A DNA stretch of 64,000 nt from Bacillota bacterium (GCA_023393165.1 JAEWMJ010000045.1:80311-144310); one strand, 5' to 3'. Shown: positions 17,492 through 25,873, counted from the first letter of the stretch. Notes: generated from the letters alone by a model not told the origin. Program-made: numbers and translations.

Positions 17492-18196
17492 TTGAATATT
17501 AATTATAGCAGAAATCTAGTTCCGTATGTTGCTAAAGATCAGTTTGATGATATAGCAGAAGAATTTTTGAATAAATATTGTCCCGAAGCTTTACATAATC
17601 CTATGGAGGTGCCAATCAATAGGATTGCAAGCGATAGAATGAATCTAAATCTTGAATTTGTAAATATTACAGATGATTTAAGCGTTTTCGGGCAGATATT
17701 TTTTACAGATGGAAGCGCTGAAATATATAAGCGGGATACTGATGAAATTGTATTAGTTAAAGTAAAAGAAGGTACGATATTTATTGATCCAGATGTTTTT
17801 CTGAAACGTAATATTGGTTGTGTTCGAAATACTATAGCACATGAATGTGTTCATTGGTTCAAACATAGACCCTATCATATGATGCAGACTCTATATAATA
17901 AAAAAATGGCAGTTGCAAGTAAATGTCCAACTGAAGAAAAGTCTGGTAATAATATTAAGTGGGCAGATGAAGATTGGATGGAATGGCAAGCCAACGGAAT
18001 TGCACCGAAAATCCTTATGCCCAAAGAGATGTTTAAAATTATAGCTGAAGATAATAACTATTTGAAAAGATATCTATTAAATCTCCATGACAGTGGGATT
18101 TATTTTGAACTTGCAGTAAATGAAATTTCGAAATTTTTCAATGTATCAAAACAATCTGTGACAATACGGCTAAAAGAACTCGGTTATATAACATGA
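17492..18196 (+). CDS. ImmA/IrrE-family metallopeptidase
   Basis: Zinc protease with the HExxH motif at residues 117-121 (HECVH) and a candidate third ligand Glu in EDWMEWQAN, the usual spacing for the family. The C-terminus (FFNVSKQSVTIRLKELGY) resembles the helix-turn-helix tail common in ImmA proteins. It starts at TTG 17492 after AGGAGGTAAGG. It is paired with the XRE gene 101 bp upstream, and its presumed substrate is that regulator. The pair may respond to DNA damage or to a signal peptide, as in mobile elements (inference). Confidence 0.88.
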   Translation: MNINYSRNLVPYVAKDQFDDIAEEFLNKYCPEALHNPMEVPINRIASDRMNLNLEFVNITDDLSVFGQIFFTDGSAEIYKRDTDEIVLVKVKEGTIFIDPDVFLKRNIGCVRNTIAHECVHWFKHRPYHMMQTLYNKKMAVASKCPTEEKSGNNIKWADEDWMEWQANGIAPKILMPKEMFKIIAEDNNYLKRYLLNLHDSGIYFELAVNEISKFFNVSKQSVTIRLKELGYIT

Positions 18197-18364
18197 TTTT
18201 TTTTAAGCAAATGTAAGCAAGTTAGCCTTAATGTCCAAAAAGCATAAGAACGGAGGGGTGAATGCAGTATTAAATAGAATATAAACATAACGAATTAGAT
18301 AGACATGGCACAGTCATCTAATGCTCAATAAGTGCCAAATTATTATTTTAAGGAGAGTATAATT

Positions 18365-18532
18365 ATGACAACTATTAAAACAGGCCAAAAAGTTCCGGTA
18401 TCTGGACAATATAAACCAACTGGAAGTAACAATGAAGTTACATTTGTGCAAGGGAAAACGGTACCACCAACACCTTCTGGAGCAACAAAATTTACATTGG
18501 TGGATCAAACAAAACATAAAGGAGGCAAATAA
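18365..18532 (+). CDS. YjzC-like small protein
   Basis: A 55-residue protein with KTGQKVPVSGQYKPTG near the start, resembling the YjzC family of Firmicutes (KPGQKAPNNGVY pattern), whose function is unknown. ATG 18365 follows AAGGAGAG by 8 bp. It overlaps the next gene by one base (TAATG), so they are co-translated. Confidence 0.6.
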   Translation: MTTIKTGQKVPVSGQYKPTGSNNEVTFVQGKTVPPTPSGATKFTLVDQTKHKGGK

Positions 18533-18810
18533 TGATTTATGCGACTAGAATTCATATGAATGATGGCTGTCAGAATTCCAATTGTTTAACTGATATCGAC
18601 ACAATATATCTTGAAGGCGATGGAAACAATCAGTTTTATAAAAAAGGAGTGATTCATGATTACTTAAAAACAAATCCAAATACTATTAGAGTCAATATTT
18701 CTCCTTATCCTTATGTGATCCCAGCGATAAGTTCAAAAGGTGAGAAATATGTACGATCGGAGCCTAATGATACAATATATGATAACTTATTGAAACTCCC
18801 AAGACTATGA
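18532..18810 (+). CDS. DUF3892 domain protein
   Basis: A 92-residue protein matching DUF3892: an N-terminal strand YATRIHMNDG, a central WLxx/YLKTNPNTIRVNISPY segment, and the characteristic end KYVRSEPNDTIYDNLLKLP. The function is unknown; small size and a single domain suggest a binding or adaptor role. It is translationally coupled to the YjzC-like gene and followed directly by a terminator, so the pair is a compact two-gene unit. Confidence 0.62.
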   Translation: MIYATRIHMNDGCQNSNCLTDIDTIYLEGDGNNQFYKKGVIHDYLKTNPNTIRVNISPYPYVIPAISSKGEKYVRSEPNDTIYDNLLKLPRL

Positions 18811-18817
18811 ATCAAAG

Positions 18818-18844
18818 GGTTGTCTTCAGCGAGACAACCTTTTT
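18818..18844 (+). terminator. Rho-independent terminator
   Basis: Stem GGTTGTCT (18818-18825) with AGACAACC (18832-18839), then five T residues. It ends the YjzC-like/DUF3892 unit. Confidence 0.85.
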
Positions 18845-19160
18845 AAAACAAGGATTGATCATCAAAACTTATTGTACGCACAAAATCGGTCTAATGCTAC
18901 AAGAGTTGAGGCTTGTAGAGGTATCTATGGATTACAGTGGAATATAGCATAACTTAATGAACGGATGAGAACAAATTTCACTGAAATGGACAAAGTGTTA
19001 TACAAGAGGAGGATGTTTATAATAAAGTTAAAAAGTAATATAATTATATTAAAATATAATTGCAAAATTTTTATGGGATATGGTTAGAGCGCTGGGAGAA
19101 GAAGGTAATATAGAAATCTTTAAATATTGAATGAGTTAAATAGTGTATAGGTGAATAAAT
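18845..19160. other. Intergenic region without recognisable gene
   Basis: About 315 bp of AT-rich sequence. No intact gene; only the ribosome binding site AGGTGA for the TTG start at 19161 is clear. Confidence 0.6.
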
Positions 19161-20711
19161 TTGAATATAAATTATCCAGAAACAATAATTAACAAATCCA
19201 GTGGTTTTACACATTCAGAGTCTTATCTATATGATTTGTGTAATAATACGTTTTTATCCTTGTGGAGTTACCCCAATGTTTTTCGTGATCAAGGAAGAAT
19301 AAATTCACCTGAAAAAGGTCTAATTGGTGATGGAAAAGAGCTATGTGATCTTTTAGTGATTTTCGAAAATCATATATTTATTTTCTCTGATAAAAAATGT
19401 GAATTTCCTAAAAACAGCAATGATGTTAAAGTTAATTGGAGCAGATGGTATAAAAAGGCTATTAGGGATGCAGCCAAGCAAATTTGGGGAGCAGAAAGAT
19501 GGCTATTTTCTTATCCAAATACAATATATTTAGATCAGAAATGCATGGAACCTTTCCCAATTTCAATACCTATTATGGAGAATGCTATTATTCATAGAAT
19601 TGTTGTAGCGCATGGTGTTTCTGCTGAATGTGCAAGTTATTTCGGAAGAAATGGAAACGGGAGCTTAATGCTATGCTCTGATATAGTCGGAGATATGCAT
19701 CTTTACAAAGAAAGTCAAGACTGCAAGCCTTTTACTATTGGACAAGTAGATCCATCAAAAGGATTTATTCATGTTTTTGATGATGTTACATTGGATATTG
19801 TTTTAAAAACACTTGATACAGTTTCTGATTTTGCAACTTATTTAATGAAAAAAGAGGAACTATTTTTAAGTGGAAAACACATTATGGTGTCGGGTGAAGA
19901 AGACTTATTAGCTTGCTATTTAACGAATAAAGATAGTGCCGGAGAATATTGCTTCTTTTCAGAAAAATGGGATATTGATAAATTTACAAGCCTTGCTATT
20001 GCTGAGGGTTGCTGGAAAGAATTTTGTACAGACCCAAGGAGAAAAATGCACGTTGATGAAAATCGGATTAGCTATCTTTGGGATGCTATAATTGAAAGAT
20101 TTTCTTTTCATATAATGAACGGAACTTCATACTACATGGCCGAGCCAAGTATCCAGTCTCAAGCGGAAGTCTTTAAATTTTTGGCTCGTGAAAATAGATT
20201 CAATAGAAGAATTTTATCGCTTGCTCTTATTGATCTCCTAAATTCAACACCAGATGATCATAGAGCAACCCGGATTATTAAACCAAGGTTTAAAGGTGCC
20301 CCTTATTATCTTTTTTTAATTGTACCAAGAGATTTATCGTTAGGTACATATGATGAATATAGGAAGTTTCGTAGGGAGTTGTTGGGACATAATCTTCCGG
20401 TTGTGAAACTTCAATTCCCTGATGCATTAGACATTATAGGGTTAGCAACTGAAACGGGATTTAACGTTAATCACTCAGAAGATATTACCTATTTAGATGC
20501 CCATAACTGGACATCTGAAGATAACGAACGGGCAATGGAGTATAAAAAGGTCTTGATTGAAGAAGGATTGCTAACTACGAGGCAATTTTCACATATAACT
20601 TATTCTGAATATCCTAAAGTTAAGAGAATGAAAGGTTCTGATAGAAATAACCCTTGTCCTTGTGGAAGTGGGAAAAAATATAAAAATTGTTGTGGAAAAA
20701 TTACTAATTAA
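19161..20711 (+). CDS. Predicted PD-(D/E)xK-type nuclease with C-terminal SEC-C motif
   Basis: A 516-residue protein. Near the N-terminus Glu20, Asp63 (KELCDLLVIF) and Asp77-x-Lys79 (FIFSDKK) fit a PD-(D/E)xK-like nuclease core in which a hydrophobic strand separates D from DxK. The middle region has no family I recognise. The last 20 residues (PCPCGSGKKYKNCCGK) are a SEC-C zinc motif, the same motif that ends SecA. It starts at TTG 19161 after AGGTGA. The next gene begins 3 bp after the stop, forming a two-gene unit next to the transposon end, a usual place for defence cargo. Nuclease assignment is tentative. Confidence 0.6.
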   Translation: MNINYPETIINKSSGFTHSESYLYDLCNNTFLSLWSYPNVFRDQGRINSPEKGLIGDGKELCDLLVIFENHIFIFSDKKCEFPKNSNDVKVNWSRWYKKAIRDAAKQIWGAERWLFSYPNTIYLDQKCMEPFPISIPIMENAIIHRIVVAHGVSAECASYFGRNGNGSLMLCSDIVGDMHLYKESQDCKPFTIGQVDPSKGFIHVFDDVTLDIVLKTLDTVSDFATYLMKKEELFLSGKHIMVSGEEDLLACYLTNKDSAGEYCFFSEKWDIDKFTSLAIAEGCWKEFCTDPRRKMHVDENRISYLWDAIIERFSFHIMNGTSYYMAEPSIQSQAEVFKFLARENRFNRRILSLALIDLLNSTPDDHRATRIIKPRFKGAPYYLFLIVPRDLSLGTYDEYRKFRRELLGHNLPVVKLQFPDALDIIGLATETGFNVNHSEDITYLDAHNWTSEDNERAMEYKKVLIEEGLLTTRQFSHITYSEYPKVKRMKGSDRNNPCPCGSGKKYKNCCGKITN

Positions 20712-20714
20712 TAA

Positions 20715-21659
20715 TTGGTCTATTGTAAGTGGTTGAGAGATTCAATAAATAGAAATATAACCTCAGTCAATTATTATAATTTAATGGACAAGATGAAAGT
20801 TGCATTATTAAAGGAGATGAAAGAATTGCTCTCGCTTGAAGAATATATTGCGAAAAGAAAAAAAGAAGACAGGCTAAATGAATTTGATTTAAAAAACATA
20901 AGGGAAAATATTCGAGTGTGCGTTAATTATGTTTTTGAGTATTATAATAATTATATACCAATTGATAAGATAGAAGAGAAGACCATTTTAAAGGAAGAAA
21001 AGTTAGATAGGTACCGAAAACAACTAGATGAATATGATCCGGAAATAGTCGATTGGTTAGTTAGCTTAAATTCTGAGTATTCAAAGCATATGAATCGTAT
21101 TATTGGTAATGCGATAGATGATGATTTTTTTCTTTTATATGATAAAGAAGAAGAATTTAGAAGTGTATCTTATTCATGCTATTCCAAATTAATCAAACGC
21201 TGCCCCTTTCTTAAAGACCAAACAGAAATGCTCTATAAATTTATTAAAGAATATCATAGAATACTAAGTATGCAAAAAATCCCGTATATTTGTGATGAAA
21301 TAAACGAATGGTTAGAACAAACATTAACAAAATATCACGTTAATTTATCAGTTTTCGCATATGATTGGGCCAACTATTTTTATGAAAATGAAGACATTTG
21401 GCCACCAACTTGTCGACATAAAAGCCAATATAGCTTTAGAAAATATGACTATGATATTAAACAAAAAAGTAATCTGTTTAATTTGGATTCGCTCTATAGA
21501 AGAATGCCTAAAAAACCTTACACAAGGGGCCGAAAACAAGAACTAGAAATCCTAATGATGTACCACTGGCTTCATAGTTTGGAAGGTGATGATGATGGTT
21601 ATTGGCAAGAATATCTTGAAAAAGTGTTACCTGGAATAATTAAAAATTCAAACGAATAG
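20715..21659 (+). CDS. Uncharacterised 314-residue protein, partner of the SEC-C nuclease
   Basis: No family recognised. The protein is predicted to be mostly helical and charged, with many Tyr, Lys and Glu residues, and has no signal peptide or membrane segment. TTG 20715 lies 3 bp after the previous stop; an in-frame ATG at 20784 is an alternative start with no better ribosome binding site. The tight spacing implies it works with the upstream nuclease-like protein. It is the last gene of the transposon cargo and ends 6 bp before the first end repeat. Confidence 0.65.
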   Translation: MVYCKWLRDSINRNITSVNYYNLMDKMKVALLKEMKELLSLEEYIAKRKKEDRLNEFDLKNIRENIRVCVNYVFEYYNNYIPIDKIEEKTILKEEKLDRYRKQLDEYDPEIVDWLVSLNSEYSKHMNRIIGNAIDDDFFLLYDKEEEFRSVSYSCYSKLIKRCPFLKDQTEMLYKFIKEYHRILSMQKIPYICDEINEWLEQTLTKYHVNLSVFAYDWANYFYENEDIWPPTCRHKSQYSFRKYDYDIKQKSNLFNLDSLYRRMPKKPYTRGRKQELEILMMYHWLHSLEGDDDGYWQEYLEKVLPGIIKNSNE

Positions 21660-21665
21660 TAAGAT

Positions 21666-21814
21666 ATTTTACAACTTTTTTATCTAAGAAATATTAGTGT
21701 TTATAAAAATTAAGAATATAATTTTACAACTTTATTATATAGAATGCTAAAATACATACTAATAAAATAAAGGTTTTTCAGATATAAATTTTACAACTTT
21801 TTTATCTTTCCTCA
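21666..21814. repeat. Left end of the Tn7-like element with three TnsB-like sites
   Basis: Direct repeats of ATTTTACAACTTTTTTATCT occur at 21666-21685 and 21788-21807 (identical), with a variant ATTTTACAACTTTATTATAT at 21721-21740. Spacing is 55 and 67 bp. Three separated sites are the hallmark of the Tn7 left end. The outer 8 bases after the last repeat end at 21814, where the minus strand reads TGAGGAAA; Tn7 itself ends TGTGGGCG. The tip is therefore TGA, not TGT, which is unusual and leaves some doubt about the exact base. Confidence 0.78.
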
Positions 21815-21843
21815 TTTGCCCGCCGAATTTTTAATTCAAACAT

Positions 21844-21870
21844 AAGGCAAGCTTACTGGCTTGCCTTTTT
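21844..21870 (+). terminator. Terminator left outside the transposon
   Basis: Stem AAGGCAAGC (21844-21852) / GCTTGCCTT (21859-21867) with a T-run to 21870. No gene precedes it on this side within host DNA. It is probably the terminator of the host gene whose 3' end served as the attachment site, now separated by the transposon. Confidence 0.8.
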
Positions 21871-21904
21871 ACGTTCCACATTTGCAATTTTTATTTTTTA
21901 TGCA

Positions 21905-21950
21905 TTGACAAAGAAAAGAGGAAATGCTATCATGTTTGCAAACGATTTCA
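21905..21950 (+). promoter_or_regulatory. Promoter of the LacI-type gene with operator
   Basis: TTGACA (21905-21910), 17-bp spacer, TATCAT (21928-21933). The LacI-type half-palindrome TTGCAAACGATTTCA (21936-21950) covers the expected transcription start, implying autorepression. Confidence 0.8.
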
Positions 21951-21997
21951 GAAATTTTGTCAATCAGTTTTTATCAACAGAGTTTTAGGAGACGATT

Positions 21998-23020
21998 ATG
22001 ACCCGAACATTAAAAGATATAGCAAAAGAGCTGAATTTATCTGTTTCTACGATATCCAGAGTAGTTAACAATAAAGTTTATGTGAATCCAAAAACAAGAA
22101 AAAAAGTATTGGATGGATTGGCAAAATACAATTATGTGCCCAACCAGATAGCCAGATCATTGAAAAAGCAGTCAACCCGAACCATTGGAATATTGGTCCC
22201 GGATATCAGTGAAAATTTCTTTGCCCAGATTATCAAGGGCATTGATGAAATATTAAGCAAAAAAGAGTATTCCATTATTCTTTCCGATTCAAATGAATCT
22301 TCGGATAAGGAGGAGCACTATTTAAACCTTCTGTACCAAAACCGGATCGACGCGTTGGTGCTTGCGACCGTTGCAAAGGAGTATGTTGCGCTGAACACAT
22401 ATTTTACGAATAATATTCCGGTAGTCTTTATTGATAATATTCCAAATCTGGATGATGAGATTGATTGCGTTATTATAAACAACCCAAAAGCCAGCATGAT
22501 GGCTGTTGGTCATCTGGTGGAGAATGGACATAAGGATATTGCCATTATTATTGGCAGACCGGACGAAACGACGGGTTATGAACGGCTTGAAGGCTATAAA
22601 CGCGCGCTCACACAAAATAATATCCCTTATAATGAGGATATCGTCAAATACGGAAATTATAAGGAAAACACCGGCTATTCATGCATGAGGGAGCTTATTT
22701 TGAACCGGGATAAAAGTCCGTTTACAGGAGTATTCATCGGATCGGAAAAAATGACTTATGGGGCAATCAAGGCGATAAAGGAATGCGGTCTTAGAATACC
22801 CGAAGATATTGCGATTGTGGGCTTTGACGTTCATGATAAATCAGGCCTTATAACACCCGGGATCACGAGTATACGCCAGCCTGAAAACAATATTGGAAAA
22901 ATTGTTGCGGATCTGATTATAAAAAGGCTGGAAGAAAAGGAAAAGGAAGAAAAAGACCGTATTTGCCAAAGAATTATATTGGATCCTGTTTTGGAAATCA
23001 AAAAAAGCAGCAGTATATAA
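21998..23020 (+). CDS. LacI/GalR-family transcriptional regulator
   Basis: A 340-residue repressor with the N-terminal helix-turn-helix (TLKDIAKELNLSVSTISRVVN) and hinge, followed by a periplasmic-binding-protein-like sugar sensor domain (from about residue 62, TIGILVPDISENFFAQI). It stands just upstream of a sugar ABC importer and hydrolase cluster. Matching operator sequences occur at its own promoter and at three places before the importer, so it very likely controls both. The inducer is probably the sugar or glycoside imported by the system; its identity cannot be told from sequence. Confidence 0.93.
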   Translation: MTRTLKDIAKELNLSVSTISRVVNNKVYVNPKTRKKVLDGLAKYNYVPNQIARSLKKQSTRTIGILVPDISENFFAQIIKGIDEILSKKEYSIILSDSNESSDKEEHYLNLLYQNRIDALVLATVAKEYVALNTYFTNNIPVVFIDNIPNLDDEIDCVIINNPKASMMAVGHLVENGHKDIAIIIGRPDETTGYERLEGYKRALTQNNIPYNEDIVKYGNYKENTGYSCMRELILNRDKSPFTGVFIGSEKMTYGAIKAIKECGLRIPEDIAIVGFDVHDKSGLITPGITSIRQPENNIGKIVADLIIKRLEEKEKEEKDRICQRIILDPVLEIKKSSSI

Positions 23021-23031
23021 TTTTAATTTAT

Positions 23032-23047
23032 CTGCAAACGTTTACAG
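23032..23047. promoter_or_regulatory. LacI-type operator
   Basis: CTGCAAACGTTTACAG is almost a perfect palindrome and shares the TGCAAACG core with the other three sites. It lies 12 bp after the regulator stop codon. Confidence 0.7.
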
Positions 23048-23157
23048 TAAAAACTAAGATATTGGCATAAATACCGTATATTTATAATTTGCCCAGATTT
23101 AAACTAATTTTCTTAAAGATTAATTTGAGTAAAAATAAGGGAATTTAAAAAAAACTA

Positions 23158-23203
23158 TTTACAGTTACAGATCGTTATGATATTATAATGCAAACGATGT
23201 CAT
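23158..23203 (+). promoter_or_regulatory. Promoter of the importer operon with operator
   Basis: TTTACA (23158-23163), 17-bp spacer, TATTAT (23181-23186). The operator ATGCAAACGATGTCAT (23188-23203) sits on the start point. The untranslated leader to ATG 23377 is about 180 bases and includes an AGGAGGTAAGG (23297-23307) that has no start codon after it. Confidence 0.8.
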
Positions 23204-23337
23204 ATATAAAATGAAATTCAAATAATATTTTACCGCAATACAAAGAAGTATATTTTAAAAAATATAGAAATTAATGCATAAATTGTGAAAAAATACAGGA
23301 GGTAAGGTTCAAAACTTATTATATTTTTTAAAAATTA

Positions 23338-23353
23338 TTGCAAACGATATCAT
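23338..23353. promoter_or_regulatory. LacI-type operator in the importer leader
   Basis: TTGCAAACGATATCAT, 24 bp before the start of the ATPase gene and about 150 bp downstream of the promoter operator. A repressor bound here could form a loop with the upstream sites or block elongation. Confidence 0.7.
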
Positions 23354-23376
23354 AAAAGAAAAGGAGAGGTGAAAAG

Positions 23377-24879
23377 ATGCAGGAGTATGTCGTCGAGATG
23401 AGAGATGTATGTAAGTCTTTTCCGGGCGTAAAGGCTTTGGATGGCGTTCATCTTGAGGTTAAACCCGGTGAGGTTCATGCACTGATGGGCGAGAATGGCG
23501 CTGGAAAATCGACGCTGATGAAGATACTGAACGGCCTCCATCAGCCTGATTCCGGCGAAATTTTATTTCGCGGCAAGCCTGAGAAAATAGAAAATCCGTC
23601 CAAGGCGCTTTCGCTTGGGCTTGCGATGATCTATCAGGAACTCAACCCAATCAATGATATGAATGTGGCTGAAAACATTTTTATCGGCAGAGAACCGATG
23701 AAAAAAGGAAACGTATTTATTGATTTTAACAAAATGTATCAGAATGCAAAGGATTTGCTTCGGGAATACGGCCTGAACGTGAGCCCGAAACAAAAAATGA
23801 GGCGGCTTTCCACAGCGCAAAAACAAATGATAGAAATTATTAAAGCCGTGTCATTGAACGCCAACGTGATCGTGATGGACGAACCGACCTCATCACTGAC
23901 CGATGAAGAGGTATCCGTTCTTTTTAAAACGATCAAACGCTTAAAAGAACGCAATGTTGCGGTCATATACATTTCTCACCGCTTAGAAGAGGTGTTTTTG
24001 ATTGCCGATACGGCGACGGTCATGCGGGATGGAAAATATATCGGCAAAGAACAGATAGAAAATTTGGATAAAGACAAACTGATCAGCATGATGGTCGGAC
24101 GCGAGCTGAAAGATGTGTATCCGTCGGGCAGCGCCGATATAGGCGGCGTTTTGCTGGAAGTAAAAAATCTTGGCCGCAGGGGCGTATTTAAAAATATTAA
24201 CTTCAGCGTGCGAAAAGGCGAAATCCTCGGGTTCTACGGTTTGGTCGGCGCTGGCCGAAGCGAGGTTATGAGAGCGATTTTCCGGATAGACAATCCTGAT
24301 GCCGGTGAAATTTTAATGGAAGGAAAGCCCGTTAAAATCAAATCGCCCACCCATGCGATACAAAACGGCATGGCTATGGTTACGGAAGACCGTAAGGAAT
24401 TGGGGCTTGTCCTGTGCAGGAGTATAAAGGAGAATATAACCCTTGCAAACCTGGATAAATACTCAAACGGCACGTTTGTCAACGGAAAACTGGAAACGGA
24501 AATCTGCGAAGATATCACCCAAAAGCTTACGGTTAAAATGAGCGGGCTAAAGCAGCTTGCCGGCAACCTCTCCGGAGGAAACCAGCAAAAAGTGGTGCTG
24601 TGTAAATGGCTGATCACTGCGCCCAAACTTCTCATATTGGATGAGCCTACGCGAGGAATCGATGTGGGCGCAAAAGCAGAGATATATGCGCTGATGCGGC
24701 AATTTGCAGAAGAAGGAATGGCTCTTATAATCATTTCATCAGAGCTCCCTGAAGTAATGGGAATGAGCGACAGGGTATTGGTGATGGGTGAAGGAGAAAT
24801 AAAGGGAGAATTTTTAAAGAATCAGTTTACTCAGGACGATCTACTGTCCTGCGCATTGGGGGGAAAGAAAAATGGCTGA
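23377..24879 (+). CDS. Sugar ABC importer ATPase (RbsA/MglA type)
   Basis: A 500-residue fused ATPase with two nucleotide-binding domains, as in ribose and galactose importers. Domain 1 has Walker A GENGAGKST near residue 38 and Walker B VIVMDEPTSSL; its signature is a degenerate LSTAQKQM. Domain 2 has a degenerate Walker A (GLVGAGRSE), signature LSGGNQQK and LLILDEPTRGID. This asymmetry is normal for the family. It starts at ATG 23377 after AAGGAGAGGTG and overlaps the permease gene by 8 bp. Substrate unknown. Confidence 0.95.
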   Translation: MQEYVVEMRDVCKSFPGVKALDGVHLEVKPGEVHALMGENGAGKSTLMKILNGLHQPDSGEILFRGKPEKIENPSKALSLGLAMIYQELNPINDMNVAENIFIGREPMKKGNVFIDFNKMYQNAKDLLREYGLNVSPKQKMRRLSTAQKQMIEIIKAVSLNANVIVMDEPTSSLTDEEVSVLFKTIKRLKERNVAVIYISHRLEEVFLIADTATVMRDGKYIGKEQIENLDKDKLISMMVGRELKDVYPSGSADIGGVLLEVKNLGRRGVFKNINFSVRKGEILGFYGLVGAGRSEVMRAIFRIDNPDAGEILMEGKPVKIKSPTHAIQNGMAMVTEDRKELGLVLCRSIKENITLANLDKYSNGTFVNGKLETEICEDITQKLTVKMSGLKQLAGNLSGGNQQKVVLCKWLITAPKLLILDEPTRGIDVGAKAEIYALMRQFAEEGMALIIISSELPEVMGMSDRVLVMGEGEIKGEFLKNQFTQDDLLSCALGGKKNG

Positions 24880-25873
24880 CAAACTTTTGCGTGAAACAGC
24901 AAGGAAGAATGGGCATAAAGCGTTTCAGGAGTATATAAGAAGCTACGCTCTGTTCATTATATTTATCTGTTTGTGTGTGGTTCTGGCATTTGCATCCGAT
25001 ACATTTTTACAGCCTACCAACATCATAAATGTATTCAGGCAAATATCCATTAACGGCATACTGGCTCTGGGAATGACTTTTGTTATCATACTGGGCGGAA
25101 TCGACATTTCGATAGGATCTGTGGCTGCAGTCGCAGGCGTTGTGTCGGCGCTCATTTTGGAATCATATCCGGGAATGACGGCAGCCGCATTGGCCGGGGG
25201 CATATTGTCGGGCGGAGCGATGGGCGTAATCATCGGATTCCTTGTCGCCAAAATGAAGATTGCTCCCTTTATCGCTTCCCTTGCCATGATGACCATCGCA
25301 AGGGGCCTGGCGCTTGTGATTGCGGGAGGCGTTCCGCATACCATCTATGATCCGGCGTATATTGCCATAGGCAACGGATATCTCTGGCCCAAAACTTCGC
25401 CGAATTCCATCAGCCTGCCTATCTCCGTACTGATTTTTATTGCCTGCATCGTTGTCGTCTGCATCATTCTTTATAAAACAAAATTCGGCAGATATGTATA
25501 CGCGGTTGGAGGCAACGAGGAGGCTGCCAGGGTTTCGGGAGTGAATGTTGCAAGGGTCAAATTTTTTACTTTCGTAATCAACGGGCTGCTTTGCGGAATT
25601 GCCGGAATTGTACTGGCCGCGAGAATAACATCCGGACAGCCTGCGGCCGCGTCCGGTTATGAGTTGGATGCGATTGCCGCGGTTATCATAGGCGGAGCCA
25701 GCCTTTCCGGCGGCGCGGGCAAGGTAAGCGGCACCATTATCGGCGCCCTTATCATAGGGGTTTTGAACAATGGTCTTGTGCTTCTGGCCGTATCATCCTA
25801 CTACCAGCAGATCATTCAGGGTATCATTATTGCCGGCGCGGTTATATTGGACAGCAGAACAAAGCGGATTTGA
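24872..25873 (+). CDS. Sugar ABC importer permease (RbsC type)
   Basis: A 333-residue inner-membrane protein with about 9-10 hydrophobic segments and the family motif LGMTFVIILGGIDISIGSVA near residue 68. GGNEEAARVSGVNV follows in the cytoplasmic loop that contacts the ATPase. It is overlapped by the ATPase gene and followed 45 bp later by the binding protein gene. Presumably a homodimer in the complex. Confidence 0.95.
   Translation: MADKLLRETARKNGHKAFQEYIRSYALFIIFICLCVVLAFASDTFLQPTNIINVFRQISINGILALGMTFVIILGGIDISIGSVAAVAGVVSALILESYPGMTAAALAGGILSGGAMGVIIGFLVAKMKIAPFIASLAMMTIARGLALVIAGGVPHTIYDPAYIAIGNGYLWPKTSPNSISLPISVLIFIACIVVVCIILYKTKFGRYVYAVGGNEEAARVSGVNVARVKFFTFVINGLLCGIAGIVLAARITSGQPAAASGYELDAIAAVIIGGASLSGGAGKVSGTIIGALIIGVLNNGLVLLAVSSYYQQIIQGIIIAGAVILDSRTKRI

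Larger units (their letters stand above)
1..21814 (+). mobile_element. Tn7-like transposon, distal part with cargo and left end
   Basis: The region starts inside a TnsC-type ATPase gene and continues with TnsD/TniQ and TnsE genes in the canonical Tn7 order, then about 17 kb of defence-type cargo. It ends in three spaced TnsB-like repeats at 21666-21807. In Tn7 the tns genes sit at the right end, cargo follows tnsE, and the left end has three separated 22-bp TnsB sites, which is the layout seen here. Read outward on the minus strand, the last repeat (GATAAAAAAGTTGTAAA) resembles the Tn7 repeat GACAATAAAGTCTTAAA. In Tn7 eight bases separate the outermost repeat from the tip, which puts the end at 21814 with possible 5-bp target duplication TTTGC (21815-21819). 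tnsA, tnsB and the right end are outside the window, so the duplication cannot be confirmed. Confidence 0.75.

Noticed and set aside
21666..21807. CRISPR-like direct repeats
   Set aside because: Only three AT-rich copies with unequal spacing of 35 and 47 bp, no cas genes, and a better fit to TnsB binding sites.
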